Origin: Metalysinibacillus jejuensis
GTDB taxonomy: Bacteria; Bacillota; Bacilli; Bacillales_A; Planococcaceae
Assembly (NCBI RefSeq): GCF_003057615.1
Contig: NZ_QAFW01000014.1
Coordinates: 1-54,549, forward strand
Length of the DNA: 54,549 nt
Direction: 5' to 3'
Part shown: piece by piece, positions 26,666 to 36,426 of the stretch
Position numbering within the stretch: position 1 is the stretch's first letter
How the letters are laid out: each line of letters opens with the position of its first letter
The notes under the pieces: model-generated
The model's database searches: none
Seen by the model: only the letters and a program-made list of their open reading frames with translations
What the model was told of the DNA's origin: nothing
Program-made: the position numbers and the translations under genes

Positions 26666-27882
26666 TCCTTTAAATCTTCTAAAAAATCTTTTGAAAAGCT
26701 CGTCGTGACATCGCCCACTTCACGCGGCAACCGAATGCCACGCACGATGCTTCCTTCGCCAAACTTCTGTTCAATCTCCGTTAACACTTGTTGTAGCGGT
26801 TCTTCTTTTTCGTATTGGTGGTACGTAAACAAGCTAAGTTGCTCTACGACGTGTTGCTCATCGATGACGTGGTTCATCGTCACGCCGAGTAAACGCACCG
26901 GCTCCCCGCTCCAACCTGCGTCAAATAAAGCAATCGCCGCTTCTGTAATCGCGCGTGCGTCCGCTGTCGCATTGTGTAACGTCTTGCTTTTTGTCGTCGT
27001 GCGCCACTGGTGATCACGGATGTGCACAACGATCGTTGTACCTGCTAAACGCTTAGCGTACAACCGCTCCGCCACTTGCGTACTTAACGTTTGAAGTAGC
27101 GCGTGCAACACCGCTACGTCGTCTTCATCCCGTGGCAATGTTTTAGAGTTGCCGACGCTTTTCGTATCATAAATGGCCATCGGGTCTACCGTGCGAGGGT
27201 CAATGCCGTTCGCGCGTTCATGTAAGCGCACGCCGTTTTTACCGAGCAAGCCCCGCACTTGTGCAAGCGGCGCATTCGCAAGCTCCCCGATCGTCGTAAT
27301 GCCGAGCGTTTGCAGTTTAGCGGCGGTACTTTTGCCGATGCCGTGCATCTCCCTCACCGCAAGCGGCCATAACACTTCAGGCACTTGTCGCTTACGTAGG
27401 ACGGTAATGCCGAGCGGTTTTTTCATATCGGAAGCGGTTTTCGCTAAAAATTTATTCGGTGCAATGCCAATCGAACACGGCAGCTGTAATTCTTTATAGA
27501 GGCGCTGCTGAATGTGCTTAGCCACGTCAAGCGGATGTTGTGCTAAGGCTGTAATATCCATATACCCTTCATCAATCGACACAGGCTCTACTTGCGGCGT
27601 AATGTCACGCAGCACCGTAAACATCGCCTTAGACGCCGCGCGGTACATCGTAAAATTAGGCGGCAAGACGATAAGTTCGCGGCATAGCTTGCGCGCTTCA
27701 AACAGCGGCATCGTCGTATAAATACCGTGTGCTCGCGCCTCGTACGAACAGGTGACGATAATGCCTTTGCGCTCTTTCGGGTTGCCCGCAATCGCTAGTG
27801 GCTTACCACGCAAAGCGGGATTTTTGGCCTGTTCGACAGAAGCATAAAAACTATTCATATCCACATGTAAAATCACTGCCAT
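26662..27882 (-). CDS. dinB: DNA polymerase IV (Y family)
   Basis: DinB copies past damaged bases. The motif ILHVDMNSFYASVEQ carries the first metal Asp, and VSIDEGYMD the Asp-Glu pair. The palm, fingers and little-finger domains fill the usual length (406 residues from the chosen start). The ATG at 27882 has GAGGTGAG six bases upstream; an upstream in-frame start would read through this site. The C-terminus lacks an obvious beta-clamp QxxLxLF end, but EQLSLFTY near residue 345 may serve. Confidence 0.94.
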   Translation of the reverse strand: MAVILHVDMNSFYASVEQAKNPALRGKPLAIAGNPKERKGIIVTCSYEARAHGIYTTMPLFEARKLCRELIVLPPNFTMYRAASKAMFTVLRDITPQVEPVSIDEGYMDITALAQHPLDVAKHIQQRLYKELQLPCSIGIAPNKFLAKTASDMKKPLGITVLRKRQVPEVLWPLAVREMHGIGKSTAAKLQTLGITTIGELANAPLAQVRGLLGKNGVRLHERANGIDPRTVDPMAIYDTKSVGNSKTLPRDEDDVAVLHALLQTLSTQVAERLYAKRLAGTTIVVHIRDHQWRTTTKSKTLHNATADARAITEAAIALFDAGWSGEPVRLLGVTMNHVIDEQHVVEQLSLFTYHQYEKEEPLQQVLTEIEQKFGEGSIVRGIRLPREVGDVTTSFSKDFLEDLKE

Positions 27883-28068
27883 ACGCTCACCTCGAAAAAA
27901 ACGTTTGTTCTTAGTATACAACCTTTACACACACTTAACAAAATGCGACTTTTAGCTTAATAACCGCTTCGTATAGTGAAGGTAGCATGTAACGGACACA
28001 TGCTAGGCATGATTCACTCACACAGCATTATATGTTTCGCACATACTATAATAGAGGAGGTTTTTTAG

Positions 28069-29115
28069 ATGAAGAAAAAGGTAATTTTCTTTGAAGTACA
28101 AGGCGGTAGCGATAAAGGAAGCGATGGCCACCGTAAAGATACGATGCCAATGGTCAACGCCTTAATTGATAAAGGTTACCCTGCAGAAGTCGTATTTTTT
28201 GATGTGGCACGTCTCGACGAAATTTATCACTACGTTAAAGACAACGCAGTGGCGTACGTGTCGCGCATTAACCCTGGTAACTTGCACGGTGAAGCGCAGT
28301 ATTTCAGCATGTTGCGTGCCCTTTGTGAAGACGGCGTCATCGGCATGCCCCACCCTGATGCGATGACGGGTTACGGTGCTAAAGATGCGCTCGTTAAATT
28401 AACGGATACTTCGCTCGTACCTACAGATACATACGCTTACTACACGATGAGCGAATTTTTCTACCAATTTCCAAAAGCGTTGCTATTAAATGAACGCGTA
28501 CTTAAACAAAATCGCGGCTCGACAGGCGAAGGCATTTGGCGCGTTCAACTTGCCGAAAACGTACCACCTGGCGTAACAGAAGTGCCGCTATCTACTAAAA
28601 TCAAATGTACAGAAGCTACCGATAATCACGTAGAGTATTGGAAGCTCGGCGAATTTATGCTATTTTGCGAACAATATATTATTGGAGACGGCGGCATGCT
28701 CGTTGATATGCCATTTTTACCGCGCATTAAAGAAGGCGAAATCCGTCTGTTTATGCTGCGTGATACGCCGATCAACGTCGTGCACAAAAAACCTGCAGCG
28801 GATGCCGATGCGTTTAGCGCCACGCTATTTTCAGGTGCACAGTACCGCTACGACCCACCAATTTTATGGGAAGGTTTAATTAACGACTTTTTATCGCAGC
28901 TGCATACCGTAAAAGAAAAGCTCGGCAACTACGACCTACCGCTTATTTGGACAGCAGACTTTATTTTAAGCGATGCGCCAGATGGCAGTGACGATTACGT
29001 GCTTGGCGAAATGAACTGCTCTTGCGTCGGCTTCACATCTGAGTTAAGTTTAGCCCCTCGCGTCGCAGACGAAATTATCGCCTGCATTAAAGAGCGCGAG
29101 CAATTAAAAGCGTAA
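28069..29115 (+). CDS. Cj0069-family protein (ATP-grasp-like)
   Basis: The N-terminus (VIFFEVQGGSDKGSDGHRKD) is the signature of the Cj0069 family, named from Campylobacter; its function is unknown. The central part (KQNRGSTGEGIWRV, later ADFILSD and GEMNCSCVGFTSEL) looks like an ATP-grasp fold with a metal-binding end, so a ligase role is possible. The 348-residue protein is complete. A strong AGGAGG precedes the ATG, with a TATAAT at 28047, and a terminator follows. Confidence 0.75.
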   Translation: MKKKVIFFEVQGGSDKGSDGHRKDTMPMVNALIDKGYPAEVVFFDVARLDEIYHYVKDNAVAYVSRINPGNLHGEAQYFSMLRALCEDGVIGMPHPDAMTGYGAKDALVKLTDTSLVPTDTYAYYTMSEFFYQFPKALLLNERVLKQNRGSTGEGIWRVQLAENVPPGVTEVPLSTKIKCTEATDNHVEYWKLGEFMLFCEQYIIGDGGMLVDMPFLPRIKEGEIRLFMLRDTPINVVHKKPAADADAFSATLFSGAQYRYDPPILWEGLINDFLSQLHTVKEKLGNYDLPLIWTADFILSDAPDGSDDYVLGEMNCSCVGFTSELSLAPRVADEIIACIKEREQLKA

Positions 29116-29135
29116 AACCTGCTTTAAAAACGACA

Positions 29136-29190
29136 AAAACGAACGATACGGAAGCTTCGTCTTGAAGTTTCAACGATCGTTCGTTTTTTT
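29136..29190. terminator. Terminator after the Cj0069-family gene
   Basis: AAAACGAACGAT and ATCGTTCGTTTT pair over 12 bases around an inner loop that itself contains GAAGCTTC, followed by T residues. It can also serve the facing minus-strand gene. Confidence 0.75.
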
Positions 29191-29191
29191 G

Positions 29192-29392
29192 TTATTGCAC
29201 TTGTTGTTGTACTTTGACAGGAATTGTAATTTCGCTTCCTACTATATCTTCTTGGTCGAGCGAAATACGAGCTTCCGCTTCAAATTCGTATAACCCTTTA
29301 GCAAGCGATACATCGTCAAATACTACCGTATGCGGCTCGTCTTTTTTAAGCGTTGTCGACAGGAGCGGTAAACCGATAACATAGTTTTTCAT
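29192..29392 (-). CDS. Small unknown protein
   Basis: This 66-residue protein has no membrane segment. The sequence alternates hydrophobic and charged residues (LYEFEAEARISL, EITIPVKVQQQVQ), suggesting a small beta-rich fold. A GGAGGATAATT site precedes the ATG, which supports real translation. It is not recognised and may pair with the upstream DUF2325 protein, 61 bases away on the same strand. Confidence 0.6.
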   Translation of the reverse strand: MKNYVIGLPLLSTTLKKDEPHTVVFDDVSLAKGLYEFEAEARISLDQEDIVGSEITIPVKVQQQVQ

Positions 29393-29453
29393 GCCAATTA
29401 TCCTCCTTTGTTGGTATATAGAGGAAACGTCTTTTGGCGCATAAAGTTGCCGC

Positions 29454-30995
29454 TTACGCTAAAATACCGTCATAATGCTCAAGCACAAGCTCCGCAAACG
29501 CTTCTGGTGCGGGCTGACGATTGATCATCAGTAACTTATCTTTTTGTTTCGTTTTCGCTAAATGACTGCGCACGCGCTTAAACTGCCCGTGGTTATTATA
29601 GCTCGTAATAAAGGCAATGACGTCCTGCTTATCGAGCTGCGCGGTATTCGTATTTTTATAATCGCGTGACTGCCAAATTGTTACATGCGGAAATTCATCT
29701 AAAATGCGGCGGTGGAAGTTAGGGTGACCGCCCACGATGCAAATGTTAAGTTCGTTAAGGCGCGCCGTATCTACCGCTTTAGCCTCGACTTCAACCTCGA
29801 CCTCAACTTCTTTTACAACAGGCACCTCTTTTACGACAGGCACTTCGACTTCTTTTACCACTTCTTTAACGACCGGTTTTGCCGCTTCAACGCGCAATGT
29901 TTTTATCTGTTTCTCGAGTGAAGCGACTAACGCCTCTGCCTCTTGCAGTTTATGTTGCGCCATCGCGCCTACGCTACGCGATTTAGCAAGCTGCAGCTCG
30001 AGCGCATTAATTTTGTCCTCAAAATGCGTCGTATCTAGCGCTTCAGGCTCCGCTTGAAACTCCAGTGCTTCACACGCGCTATAGCTCGTACGCTGTGCGC
30101 TATAGCACGCAAAGTCCATCACCGCACGCTGCAAATGTTTCGGTTTCACTTTGCGGTGCAATGCTTTGGTCGCATGCATGATATACGTTAAATCTGCAAG
30201 TGACAGGCGCACGCTATAGAGCACACCGCGAATGGCATTGCCAAAAATCGTGAGCTGAATCGGCGTCTTTTTCGTTTTGAGCCACTCGCAAACCGTACTC
30301 GCGGGAATGGCGTCGTAACGCTCAAAATGGTCAAATAATAATAACCCTTCCTCCCCCATGCGCTTACCGAAATAATAAAGCGTCGCATCGGTAGCTTTTG
30401 GGTAGTCGGGCACGATCATATCGCGCACGAATAAATCCGCCGCTATTTTTTCTTCAGCAATTTGTTTGCGCGCTAAAAAGTACGCTTCAATATTACCTTT
30501 ATAACGTTTTTGTACGAGTTTTAAATCGACTGCATCGTAAAAATAGCCTTTCGTGCTCGCTACGTATAAATATAAGCACGTGTATAAATCAAAGGCGAAC
30601 GCGTCCGTCGTAGGCTCTAGCTTTTGCATATACTCCTCAAACTTCGCTTCAAAGCGGTTTTGGGCGAGTAAAAATTTATACGGCGAACGGTAGCCTTTTT
30701 TGAGCGCTTGGTCAAATAATTTTTGTACGCGCTCATGCCAAACGCTCGCTTCTGCGTCATACAATGTAGACACGACATACACCAGCTCTTTAAAATAATG
30801 ACGCTGTAAAAAAGGCAAAGCGGTGAAATTCGTAAAGAAATCGGTATGTAGCTGTTTTTTCGTTAAGCGCTGCGTCGCACGTGCTTCTTCGTAACGTTTA
30901 TGGATCACCTTCATCGCATCTTCGCTAAAAATCGTCGCTAGCGCCGCATAGTCATACAGCACTGTTTCATGTAGTTCTGTTAAGTTTTCTGTCAT
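29454..30995 (-). CDS. DUF2325-domain protein with coiled coil
   Basis: The last 100 residues (NICIVGGHPNFHRRILDEF to the end) match the DUF2325 domain, a small alpha/beta fold of unknown function. Before it lies a coiled coil (about 320-370) and a repetitive Val-Glu-Lys linker (VKEVVKEVEVPVVKEVPVV). The N-terminal 300 residues are helical and not recognised. The ATG at 30995 is chosen because an upstream in-frame ATG would make the AGGAGG site code for Arg-Arg. Confidence 0.75.
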   Translation of the reverse strand: MTENLTELHETVLYDYAALATIFSEDAMKVIHKRYEEARATQRLTKKQLHTDFFTNFTALPFLQRHYFKELVYVVSTLYDAEASVWHERVQKLFDQALKKGYRSPYKFLLAQNRFEAKFEEYMQKLEPTTDAFAFDLYTCLYLYVASTKGYFYDAVDLKLVQKRYKGNIEAYFLARKQIAEEKIAADLFVRDMIVPDYPKATDATLYYFGKRMGEEGLLLFDHFERYDAIPASTVCEWLKTKKTPIQLTIFGNAIRGVLYSVRLSLADLTYIMHATKALHRKVKPKHLQRAVMDFACYSAQRTSYSACEALEFQAEPEALDTTHFEDKINALELQLAKSRSVGAMAQHKLQEAEALVASLEKQIKTLRVEAAKPVVKEVVKEVEVPVVKEVPVVKEVEVEVEVEAKAVDTARLNELNICIVGGHPNFHRRILDEFPHVTIWQSRDYKNTNTAQLDKQDVIAFITSYNNHGQFKRVRSHLAKTKQKDKLLMINRQPAPEAFAELVLEHYDGILA

Positions 30996-31065
30996 CGTAA
31001 ACCTCCTCAAATATTCTGACTACTTCTAGTATCGCACAAAGCGCGCAAAAAGAATATTTTAACGC

Positions 31066-31102
31066 AAAAAAAGCGCCATCTGACGAAATCCAGATGGCGT
31101 TT
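31066..31102 (-). terminator. Terminator after the dynamin gene
   Basis: CGCCATCTG pairs with CAGATGGCG around eight bases, followed on the minus strand by CTTTTTTT. Confidence 0.8.
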
Positions 31103-31106
31103 TGGG

Positions 31107-34100
31107 TTAGGCATTCACTGTTTTTTCGAGCTTCGCATAGATCGCTTTCCACGTATCGAGGCGCGTGCCTTCGTTTAGTAACGCGCGCTCTGCCTCAATT
31201 TGTGCATGGGCTTGTGTCACGATTTGCGTGCGCAATTTTTCGGCTTGCGTGGCAATATACGCATTGCCCCACGCCAGTAAGCGCTGTTGTTGCTCTTGCA
31301 TAAAGGCTTCAGCCACAGGTTTTGTTTGTTCTTCGAGCGCCGCTTCAAGCTTCACTTTTTCGTTTTTCTCAAAGAAGGCTTTAGCATTGCGGAAGTGCGA
31401 TTTCACGCCAACAAACGGCTCATGTGAAGGGAAAGGTCCTTCAAACTCAAGCATCTCTGCATCGTCGGCTTCAAAGCCTAAAAAGGCAAATGTCGGGTTT
31501 AATTGCTTTAAGTTTTGCGCATAGTCTTTCGCTGCTTTTTGCAGTTGTTTTTCGATAAACTGCCCTAAGCGGAAGTTTGTCACGCGCAGTTCTTGTTCAA
31601 GGTCAAAACGCAAGCTCTGCAACACGTCTTTTAACGCTGTTTCGAGCGCTTGTTGCGTGCCGAGATTCGCAAAGGTTGACGGGTTATAGCCCTCTTTAAA
31701 GAAGTCAGGGTAGCGGTAGTACACGCGCTGTAACACGTAGTACAGCAATTCGTCTAACTCTTGCTTCGTATCACTTTCTAAAATGGCTGTCGGTGCTGTC
31801 GCATACGTTTTGTCAATATGCGTCTCTAGCGTCGCAAGCTCTTCAAGACGCGCATCTTTACGCGATAAGTTGTCTTCCGTTTGTTTGATCATATCGCCGA
31901 GACGCTGCGTCGTCTTCTCGACTTCTTCGGCCAGTGCCTTCACCGCAAGTGCGCTTAGCTCTTCATGTAAGAAGGTTTGGAATGCTTCTTCAAACGCTGG
32001 CATACCTGATGCAAGATCGGTATTTTCGACCTTCTCTTTTAATGCCATTAAGCTTGAAACGCCGTGCAAGCGCGGGTGGCGAATACCAAAGCGTTGCAGT
32101 TCAGTACGCACATACGTTTTTACGTCTTCTTGTTCGTCCGTTGTTGACGCAAGGTCAATGGCGTTAACGATAAAGAACATTTTATCGAGCTCAAACGCAT
32201 CTTTGACACGCCCTAATTGAATTAAAAACTCGCGGTCTGCACGCGCAAACGCATGGTTAAAGTACGTAATAAATAAAATGGCATCCGCATTACGAATATA
32301 CTCAAACGCTACGCCAGTATGACGCGCGTTAATAGAGTCAGCCCCTGGTGTGTCAACGAGCGTCACACCCATGCGCGTAATCGGGCTATCATAGTAAAAG
32401 TCGATATGGTCAACGAAGCATGAGCGGCTTTCTTCCGCAACAAAAGCTTCGAACTCCTCGCGCTCTACACGCAGTACATTACCTAGCTCATTTTTATAGA
32501 GCGGGTAACCAATTTGGTAGGCACGAATAAATGATTTGTGTAAGTTTAAACGCTCATCTTCAAGCGGCACTTTAATGCCTTCATCCGCACGCGTAAACGC
32601 TTCTTCAAGCGAGTTGACCGTTAAGCCAATCGCCGCATACGACGCCTGAATGTCCTCTAGCATTTGTTCGCTATTTTTTAACGCAACGTCGGCTGTTTCG
32701 TGCGGGTGCTCAGGCGTTACCGGACGAATTTTATTAATGGCTGCCGTCGTTGGGTTTGGTGATACTGGCAGTACGCGCGCGCCCATTAAAGCGTTAGAGA
32801 ACGATGATTTCCCTGCACTAAACGCACCGAATAACGCGATCGTAAAGTCTTTTTTCTTTAAGCGCTCGACTTTTGTGCGCAAGTAATTGGCGGTTTCTTC
32901 AAAGCCGTCAATGTGCTCGATGGCATCGGCTGTTTCGGTCGCTTGTAAAATAACTTTATCCGCTGGCAACATATCGAGCACTTGTTGCGCTGCGCCTTGT
33001 TCTTCGATAACGTCGGCTTCTTTCGTTTGTAGCATCGACGGCTCAAACGGGCGAATTTCGCTTAAATCACGCGCATAGCTTTCTTCCCAGCGCTGTTGTT
33101 GCTCCGCCATTTTTTTACGCATGTCATTTGATGTGTAATGGTACTCTTTTTGGCTGTACGCGGCGTTTGCTTCAATCGCTAAAATCGCACGGATGGCATC
33201 GACACGCGCCTGCATATTTTGCATGCGCAGTTTAACAGGTGCAGCGTTTTGTTCCGCCACTTGCGCTAAACGCGGCAGTTGCGCATCACGCCATTTATCC
33301 GTTTCGCGGATGAAATAACGCTTCGTTGCTTCAGCGACGCGATTTGAGAAGTTAAGCACCGCTTCACCCGTTACGAGCGCACCTTTTTGCACTTGGTCTT
33401 CAATCGTGCTAAACGGAATGTCGAACGCCATCGCATCGATATTGCGCGTCTCTTCTTCTGTTAGCGCACCTGTATCACGCAGCACTTGTTTCAGCACTTG
33501 CTTCATTAAGCCCGTCACTTGTGAGCTTACATTTTGCTGGTAAATGGCATACAGCTCATTTTTACGCGTTTCGCGCGCCTCTGCTGTTTTCTTTTTCGCG
33601 GTAAATAAGCCGCCTACTTTAAAGTCATCTTGCGTACTTTCTAAATAAAGGCGCAGCTTATCGCGCAAGTCTGATGGCATAAAGGAAGCGTTATCTAATA
33701 AGTCTTTACGGCGCTCATCTAACGTTTCGCTAAACGCATCGGTTGAAAATAGCGTCAATTGTTGCTCAAGTTTTGCGTACTGCTCTAGCGTATCTTCACG
33801 CTCTTGCCAGTCGTCTTGTGATAAAACGTCCGCAAATTCTTCAAACGCTTCGGCTTTTTCGTTTTGTAAATACGCGTCGTGCTCATGTTGCAATAGCGTT
33901 AATGTCCCTTGTGCCGTTTGCAGTAGCTGGTCTTGCCAGTTGTTCATGCTGGCCATTACGATGTTTTTCACTTTTTCGTAATCATTATGCGGATGGTCGA
34001 GCTCGCGTAACGATGTGAAAAATACGCCTTTAGGTTCAACACCCCATGCCCCGAATGAGTTGTATACCGTTTCTTTAAACGCCTCAAAGCTCAGCTCCGA

Positions 34101-34730
34101 CTCGCGGTGCTTGTCGATCATATTGACGATTAAGTATACGTTAGGGTTGTACTTCATCAATTGCTTTGTAAATTGGAAGTTTAGCTCAGATTGCACGTGG
34201 TTGTAGTCCATCGTGTAAAACACCATGTCAGCAATATGCAAAGCGGAGTCTGTCGACATGCGGTGCGCATCGTCCGTTGAGTCAACGCCTGGCGTGTCCA
34301 TTACCGTAACGCCTTCAGGTAGCGTAGAAGCCGCGTGCCCAATTTCAATTTGCGAAACTAAATCGCCATCTTTTCCTAATTCTTTTACAGTTTTATAGTC
34401 ATAGCCCGCGCCAAATTTGACAGGCTTATCATGATGCATATACACAATCGCAAAGTCTTCGTCTGATTTATGTACTTTGACGATGTTCGCGCTCGTTGGG
34501 ATGGGGCTAGATGCTAATAAATCTTCGCCAGATAAGGCGTTAATCATGCTCGATTTCCCGGCGCTAAAATGCCCCGCAAAAGCAATCACAAATTCTTTTT
34601 GCTGAAGCTTGCGCGCAAATAAAGACGTTTTATTCATGCGTTCTGTATCGTCGTTTTGTTCGTAAATTCGGTATTGCAGCGCTGCTTGCTTTAACAGCTG
34701 CGCAATCTGCTCATCAAAATCCTTTACCAC
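31107..34730 (-). CDS. dynA: DynA-like double dynamin GTPase
   Basis: This large protein (1207 residues from the chosen start) is a head-to-tail fusion of two bacterial dynamins, as in Bacillus DynA. The two P-loops are FAGHFSAGKSS and FGAFSAGKSS, and each half has the DTPG switch (VMDTPGVDST, LVDTPGADSI). DynA tethers and fuses membranes and helps the cell withstand phage and membrane damage. The GTG at 34730 follows AAAAGGGG by 10 bases; a longer ATG start at 34793 would cover that site and a likely promoter. Confidence 0.92.
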   Translation of the reverse strand: MVKDFDEQIAQLLKQAALQYRIYEQNDDTERMNKTSLFARKLQQKEFVIAFAGHFSAGKSSMINALSGEDLLASSPIPTSANIVKVHKSDEDFAIVYMHHDKPVKFGAGYDYKTVKELGKDGDLVSQIEIGHAASTLPEGVTVMDTPGVDSTDDAHRMSTDSALHIADMVFYTMDYNHVQSELNFQFTKQLMKYNPNVYLIVNMIDKHRESELSFEAFKETVYNSFGAWGVEPKGVFFTSLRELDHPHNDYEKVKNIVMASMNNWQDQLLQTAQGTLTLLQHEHDAYLQNEKAEAFEEFADVLSQDDWQEREDTLEQYAKLEQQLTLFSTDAFSETLDERRKDLLDNASFMPSDLRDKLRLYLESTQDDFKVGGLFTAKKKTAEARETRKNELYAIYQQNVSSQVTGLMKQVLKQVLRDTGALTEEETRNIDAMAFDIPFSTIEDQVQKGALVTGEAVLNFSNRVAEATKRYFIRETDKWRDAQLPRLAQVAEQNAAPVKLRMQNMQARVDAIRAILAIEANAAYSQKEYHYTSNDMRKKMAEQQQRWEESYARDLSEIRPFEPSMLQTKEADVIEEQGAAQQVLDMLPADKVILQATETADAIEHIDGFEETANYLRTKVERLKKKDFTIALFGAFSAGKSSFSNALMGARVLPVSPNPTTAAINKIRPVTPEHPHETADVALKNSEQMLEDIQASYAAIGLTVNSLEEAFTRADEGIKVPLEDERLNLHKSFIRAYQIGYPLYKNELGNVLRVEREEFEAFVAEESRSCFVDHIDFYYDSPITRMGVTLVDTPGADSINARHTGVAFEYIRNADAILFITYFNHAFARADREFLIQLGRVKDAFELDKMFFIVNAIDLASTTDEQEDVKTYVRTELQRFGIRHPRLHGVSSLMALKEKVENTDLASGMPAFEEAFQTFLHEELSALAVKALAEEVEKTTQRLGDMIKQTEDNLSRKDARLEELATLETHIDKTYATAPTAILESDTKQELDELLYYVLQRVYYRYPDFFKEGYNPSTFANLGTQQALETALKDVLQSLRFDLEQELRVTNFRLGQFIEKQLQKAAKDYAQNLKQLNPTFAFLGFEADDAEMLEFEGPFPSHEPFVGVKSHFRNAKAFFEKNEKVKLEAALEEQTKPVAEAFMQEQQQRLLAWGNAYIATQAEKLRTQIVTQAHAQIEAERALLNEGTRLDTWKAIYAKLEKTVNA

Positions 34731-34803
34731 TTCGAAAAAACCCCTTTTCAGTTGAACTATAGTTATAGCTTGTATTCTATCACGTTTTGGCACATTTTCG
34801 ACA

Positions 34804-34842
34804 CAAAAAATAAGGCGAGGGAAATTCCCTGCGCCTTTTTTT
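34804..34842. terminator. Terminator after the VanZ gene
   Basis: AAGGCGAGGGAA and TTCCCTGCGCCTT pair with one bulge; A and T runs lie on both sides, so it works in both directions. Confidence 0.75.
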
Positions 34843-34855
34843 AGATGATGCGTGC

Positions 34856-35377
34856 TTACATGAGCGGAAACGAATTGATATAAAATAAAATATGCCCCGC
34901 AATGCTCAGAAGCGTGGCGAGATAAAAGGTGCGGCGCATGCCGATGAGCCGAAAGCTAATGGCCACCGCATACATGCCAAGCATGCCGCCTGTAAAATTT
35001 AAAATAATATCGTCAATATCCGTCGCGCCGATGTTCAGCACATATTGCATGCTTTCGATAAAACAGGTCGTCGCTACTACGAGCAGTGCCGTAATGCGTT
35101 TACGTTTAACTAAAATATGTACATACACACCGAGGGGTATAAATAGTACGATATTCCCAAACACATTGAGCCAAGCGTCCCACAGCGTCACTTGGTACGC
35201 CCCTTGCAAATAATTTGTAATCGTTTGAAAAGGTACATAGTTAACATCGCGCGTCGCTAGTGTTAACTCATAAAGGTGCTCAGGAGTAATCGGATAGCGA
35301 ATAAATACTACCGTAAATAGCAACCAGCCGTAATAAATGAATGATGCATAAAATGTAAGGGTTGCTATGCGAAACAT
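34856..35377 (-). CDS. VanZ-family membrane protein
   Basis: This 173-residue protein has about five membrane helices and the VanZ pattern: LNVFGNIVLFIPLGVYV and TCFIESMQYVLNIGATDIDDIILNFTGG in the central part. VanZ gives low-level teicoplanin resistance in enterococci, but most chromosomal relatives are of unknown function in the envelope. The ATG at 35377 lies seven bases after AGGAGG; an in-frame upstream Met would place this site in the gene. Confidence 0.87.
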   Translation of the reverse strand: MFRIATLTFYASFIYYGWLLFTVVFIRYPITPEHLYELTLATRDVNYVPFQTITNYLQGAYQVTLWDAWLNVFGNIVLFIPLGVYVHILVKRKRITALLVVATTCFIESMQYVLNIGATDIDDIILNFTGGMLGMYAVAISFRLIGMRRTFYLATLLSIAGHILFYINSFPLM

Positions 35378-35404
35378 TACCCCACCTCCTGCACACATCA
35401 TAAC

Positions 35405-35434
35405 AAAAAAAAGCCGCCCAATAAAATGGGCGAC
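35405..35434 (-). terminator. Terminator after the 29-residue peptide gene
   Basis: On the minus strand GTCGCCCA and TGGGCGGC pair around TTTTAT, followed by eight T residues. It cleanly ends the small gene. Confidence 0.8.
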
Positions 35435-35442
35435 ATTAACTA

Positions 35443-35532
35443 TTATCGAATATGAGCCGTCGTATGATCCAGCACGTATTTACCTACGCCAGCACAAGCC
35501 ACAATCGTAGCGCCTATAAATAGAGATAGCAT
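35443..35532 (-). CDS. 29-residue membrane peptide, probably iron regulated
   Basis: The frame MLSLFIGATIVACAGVGKYV… encodes 29 residues with one hydrophobic helix (2-16) and a short polar tail with two His. AAAGGAG lies eight bases before the ATG, a near-perfect Fur box lies 25 bases upstream, and a strong terminator follows the stop, so this is a complete small transcription unit. The product is not recognised. Bacillus makes several very small Fur-controlled proteins, but no homology to them is claimed. Confidence 0.7.
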   Translation of the reverse strand: MLSLFIGATIVACAGVGKYVLDHTTAHIR

Positions 35533-35556
35533 GTGAATCACTCCTTTTCATGAATT

Positions 35557-35571
35557 TGAAAATCATTATCA
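35557..35571. promoter_or_regulatory. Fur box
   Basis: TGAAAATCATTATCA matches the 7-1-7 Fur consensus TGATAATNATTATCA at all but one of the defined positions. It is centred about 30 bases before the 29-residue gene, where it could block transcription when iron is plentiful. Confidence 0.7.
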
Positions 35572-35672
35572 ATTACAATATACCAAATGACAGACCATTT
35601 CGTCAATATTGCATTTCATTTTATCCGAGAGTCATGGTAATATGTAATAAAGTCTAAAAAGGATGTGTTACA

Positions 35673-36131
35673 GTGAGCACTTCGATGCATATTCAAACTA
35701 TTTTAAACGGGACTATCCAATCCCTAAAGACCATTTTACCTGTGGAAATCAGTGTGAAACCTCCCTCGGTAACATCTGAGCCGTTCCAACAAGAGGAAAT
35801 GGGTGTACTAATCGGACTCGTAGGAGACCTAAAAGGACGCGTTATTATTGACGGTCTGCCCGACACATTTAGCGCGATTGCTGCTACTATGTTTGGCATG
35901 GAAATCGGCGGCGAAATGTTAGAGTCGTTCGCAGGCGAATTTGGCAACATGATCACAGGTAATTTATGTACGTTTGTAGGGCAACACAATTTAGCTTTAG
36001 ACATTACCCCACCTACTGTAATGGTTGGTAAAACAAAACTTTACGGCTTCCAGAAAGCCTTCCAATTACCAGCTACCATTGAAGGCGCTGGCGATATTAC
36101 TATCCTATTGACAATCGATGACGATGACTAA
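35673..36131 (+). CDS. cheX: CheX-like CheY-P phosphatase
   Basis: This 152-residue protein has the CheX fold and its catalytic signature ExxN in FAGEFGNMITGN, which removes phosphate from CheY-type regulators. The order of strands (GRVIIDG, later DITILLTIDD) fits. It starts at GTG after AAAGGATGTG. No chemotaxis gene is near; the CheY-like YneI encoded 22 kb away is a possible but unproven partner. Confidence 0.85.
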   Translation: MSTSMHIQTILNGTIQSLKTILPVEISVKPPSVTSEPFQQEEMGVLIGLVGDLKGRVIIDGLPDTFSAIAATMFGMEIGGEMLESFAGEFGNMITGNLCTFVGQHNLALDITPPTVMVGKTKLYGFQKAFQLPATIEGAGDITILLTIDDDD

Positions 36132-36175
36132 TAAAAAAAGTGAAGGCGAACGCTCAACGCCGTATCCTTTGGAGG

Positions 36176-36336
36176 TTATGACAACGAAAGCGCTCTTTGC
36201 TTTCTGTTGGCATAATCGAAAAGGCAAGGCGTTGTGAGCCGTAACTGGATTAAAGAAATGTAAAAACGACCGACTAGACCCGAGAACTTTGGAGCACATG
36301 GCGAGGAAAGCGCTCTTTGCTTTCATTCGACGTGGG
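36176..36336. repeat. Two copies of a GCGCTCTTTGC hairpin element
   Basis: Bases 36176-36215 and 36295-36336 share the core GAAAGCGCTCTTTGCTTTC, itself a hairpin, but have different flanks that still pair in part (TTATGACAAC with GTTGGCATAA in the first). A third copy is at 43860-43895 and a decayed one near 201-219. The 640-base gap between cheX and the first secreted protein holds these, one 73-bp inverted repeat and AT-rich promoter DNA, but no gene that I can support. Confidence 0.7.
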
Positions 36337-36426
36337 CGAAAAGTGCGTGGGGGCTGGGCGTTTTTACTGGACAACACGAAATGTAAAACAAGCTGTTCAC
36401 CTCCGAGTGGCTTTGGAAGACATACC

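Noticed and set aside
28047-28052. TATAAT before the Cj0069-family gene as sure promoter
   Set aside because: It lies so close to the ribosome site that the transcript would start within it; no convincing -35 box was found.
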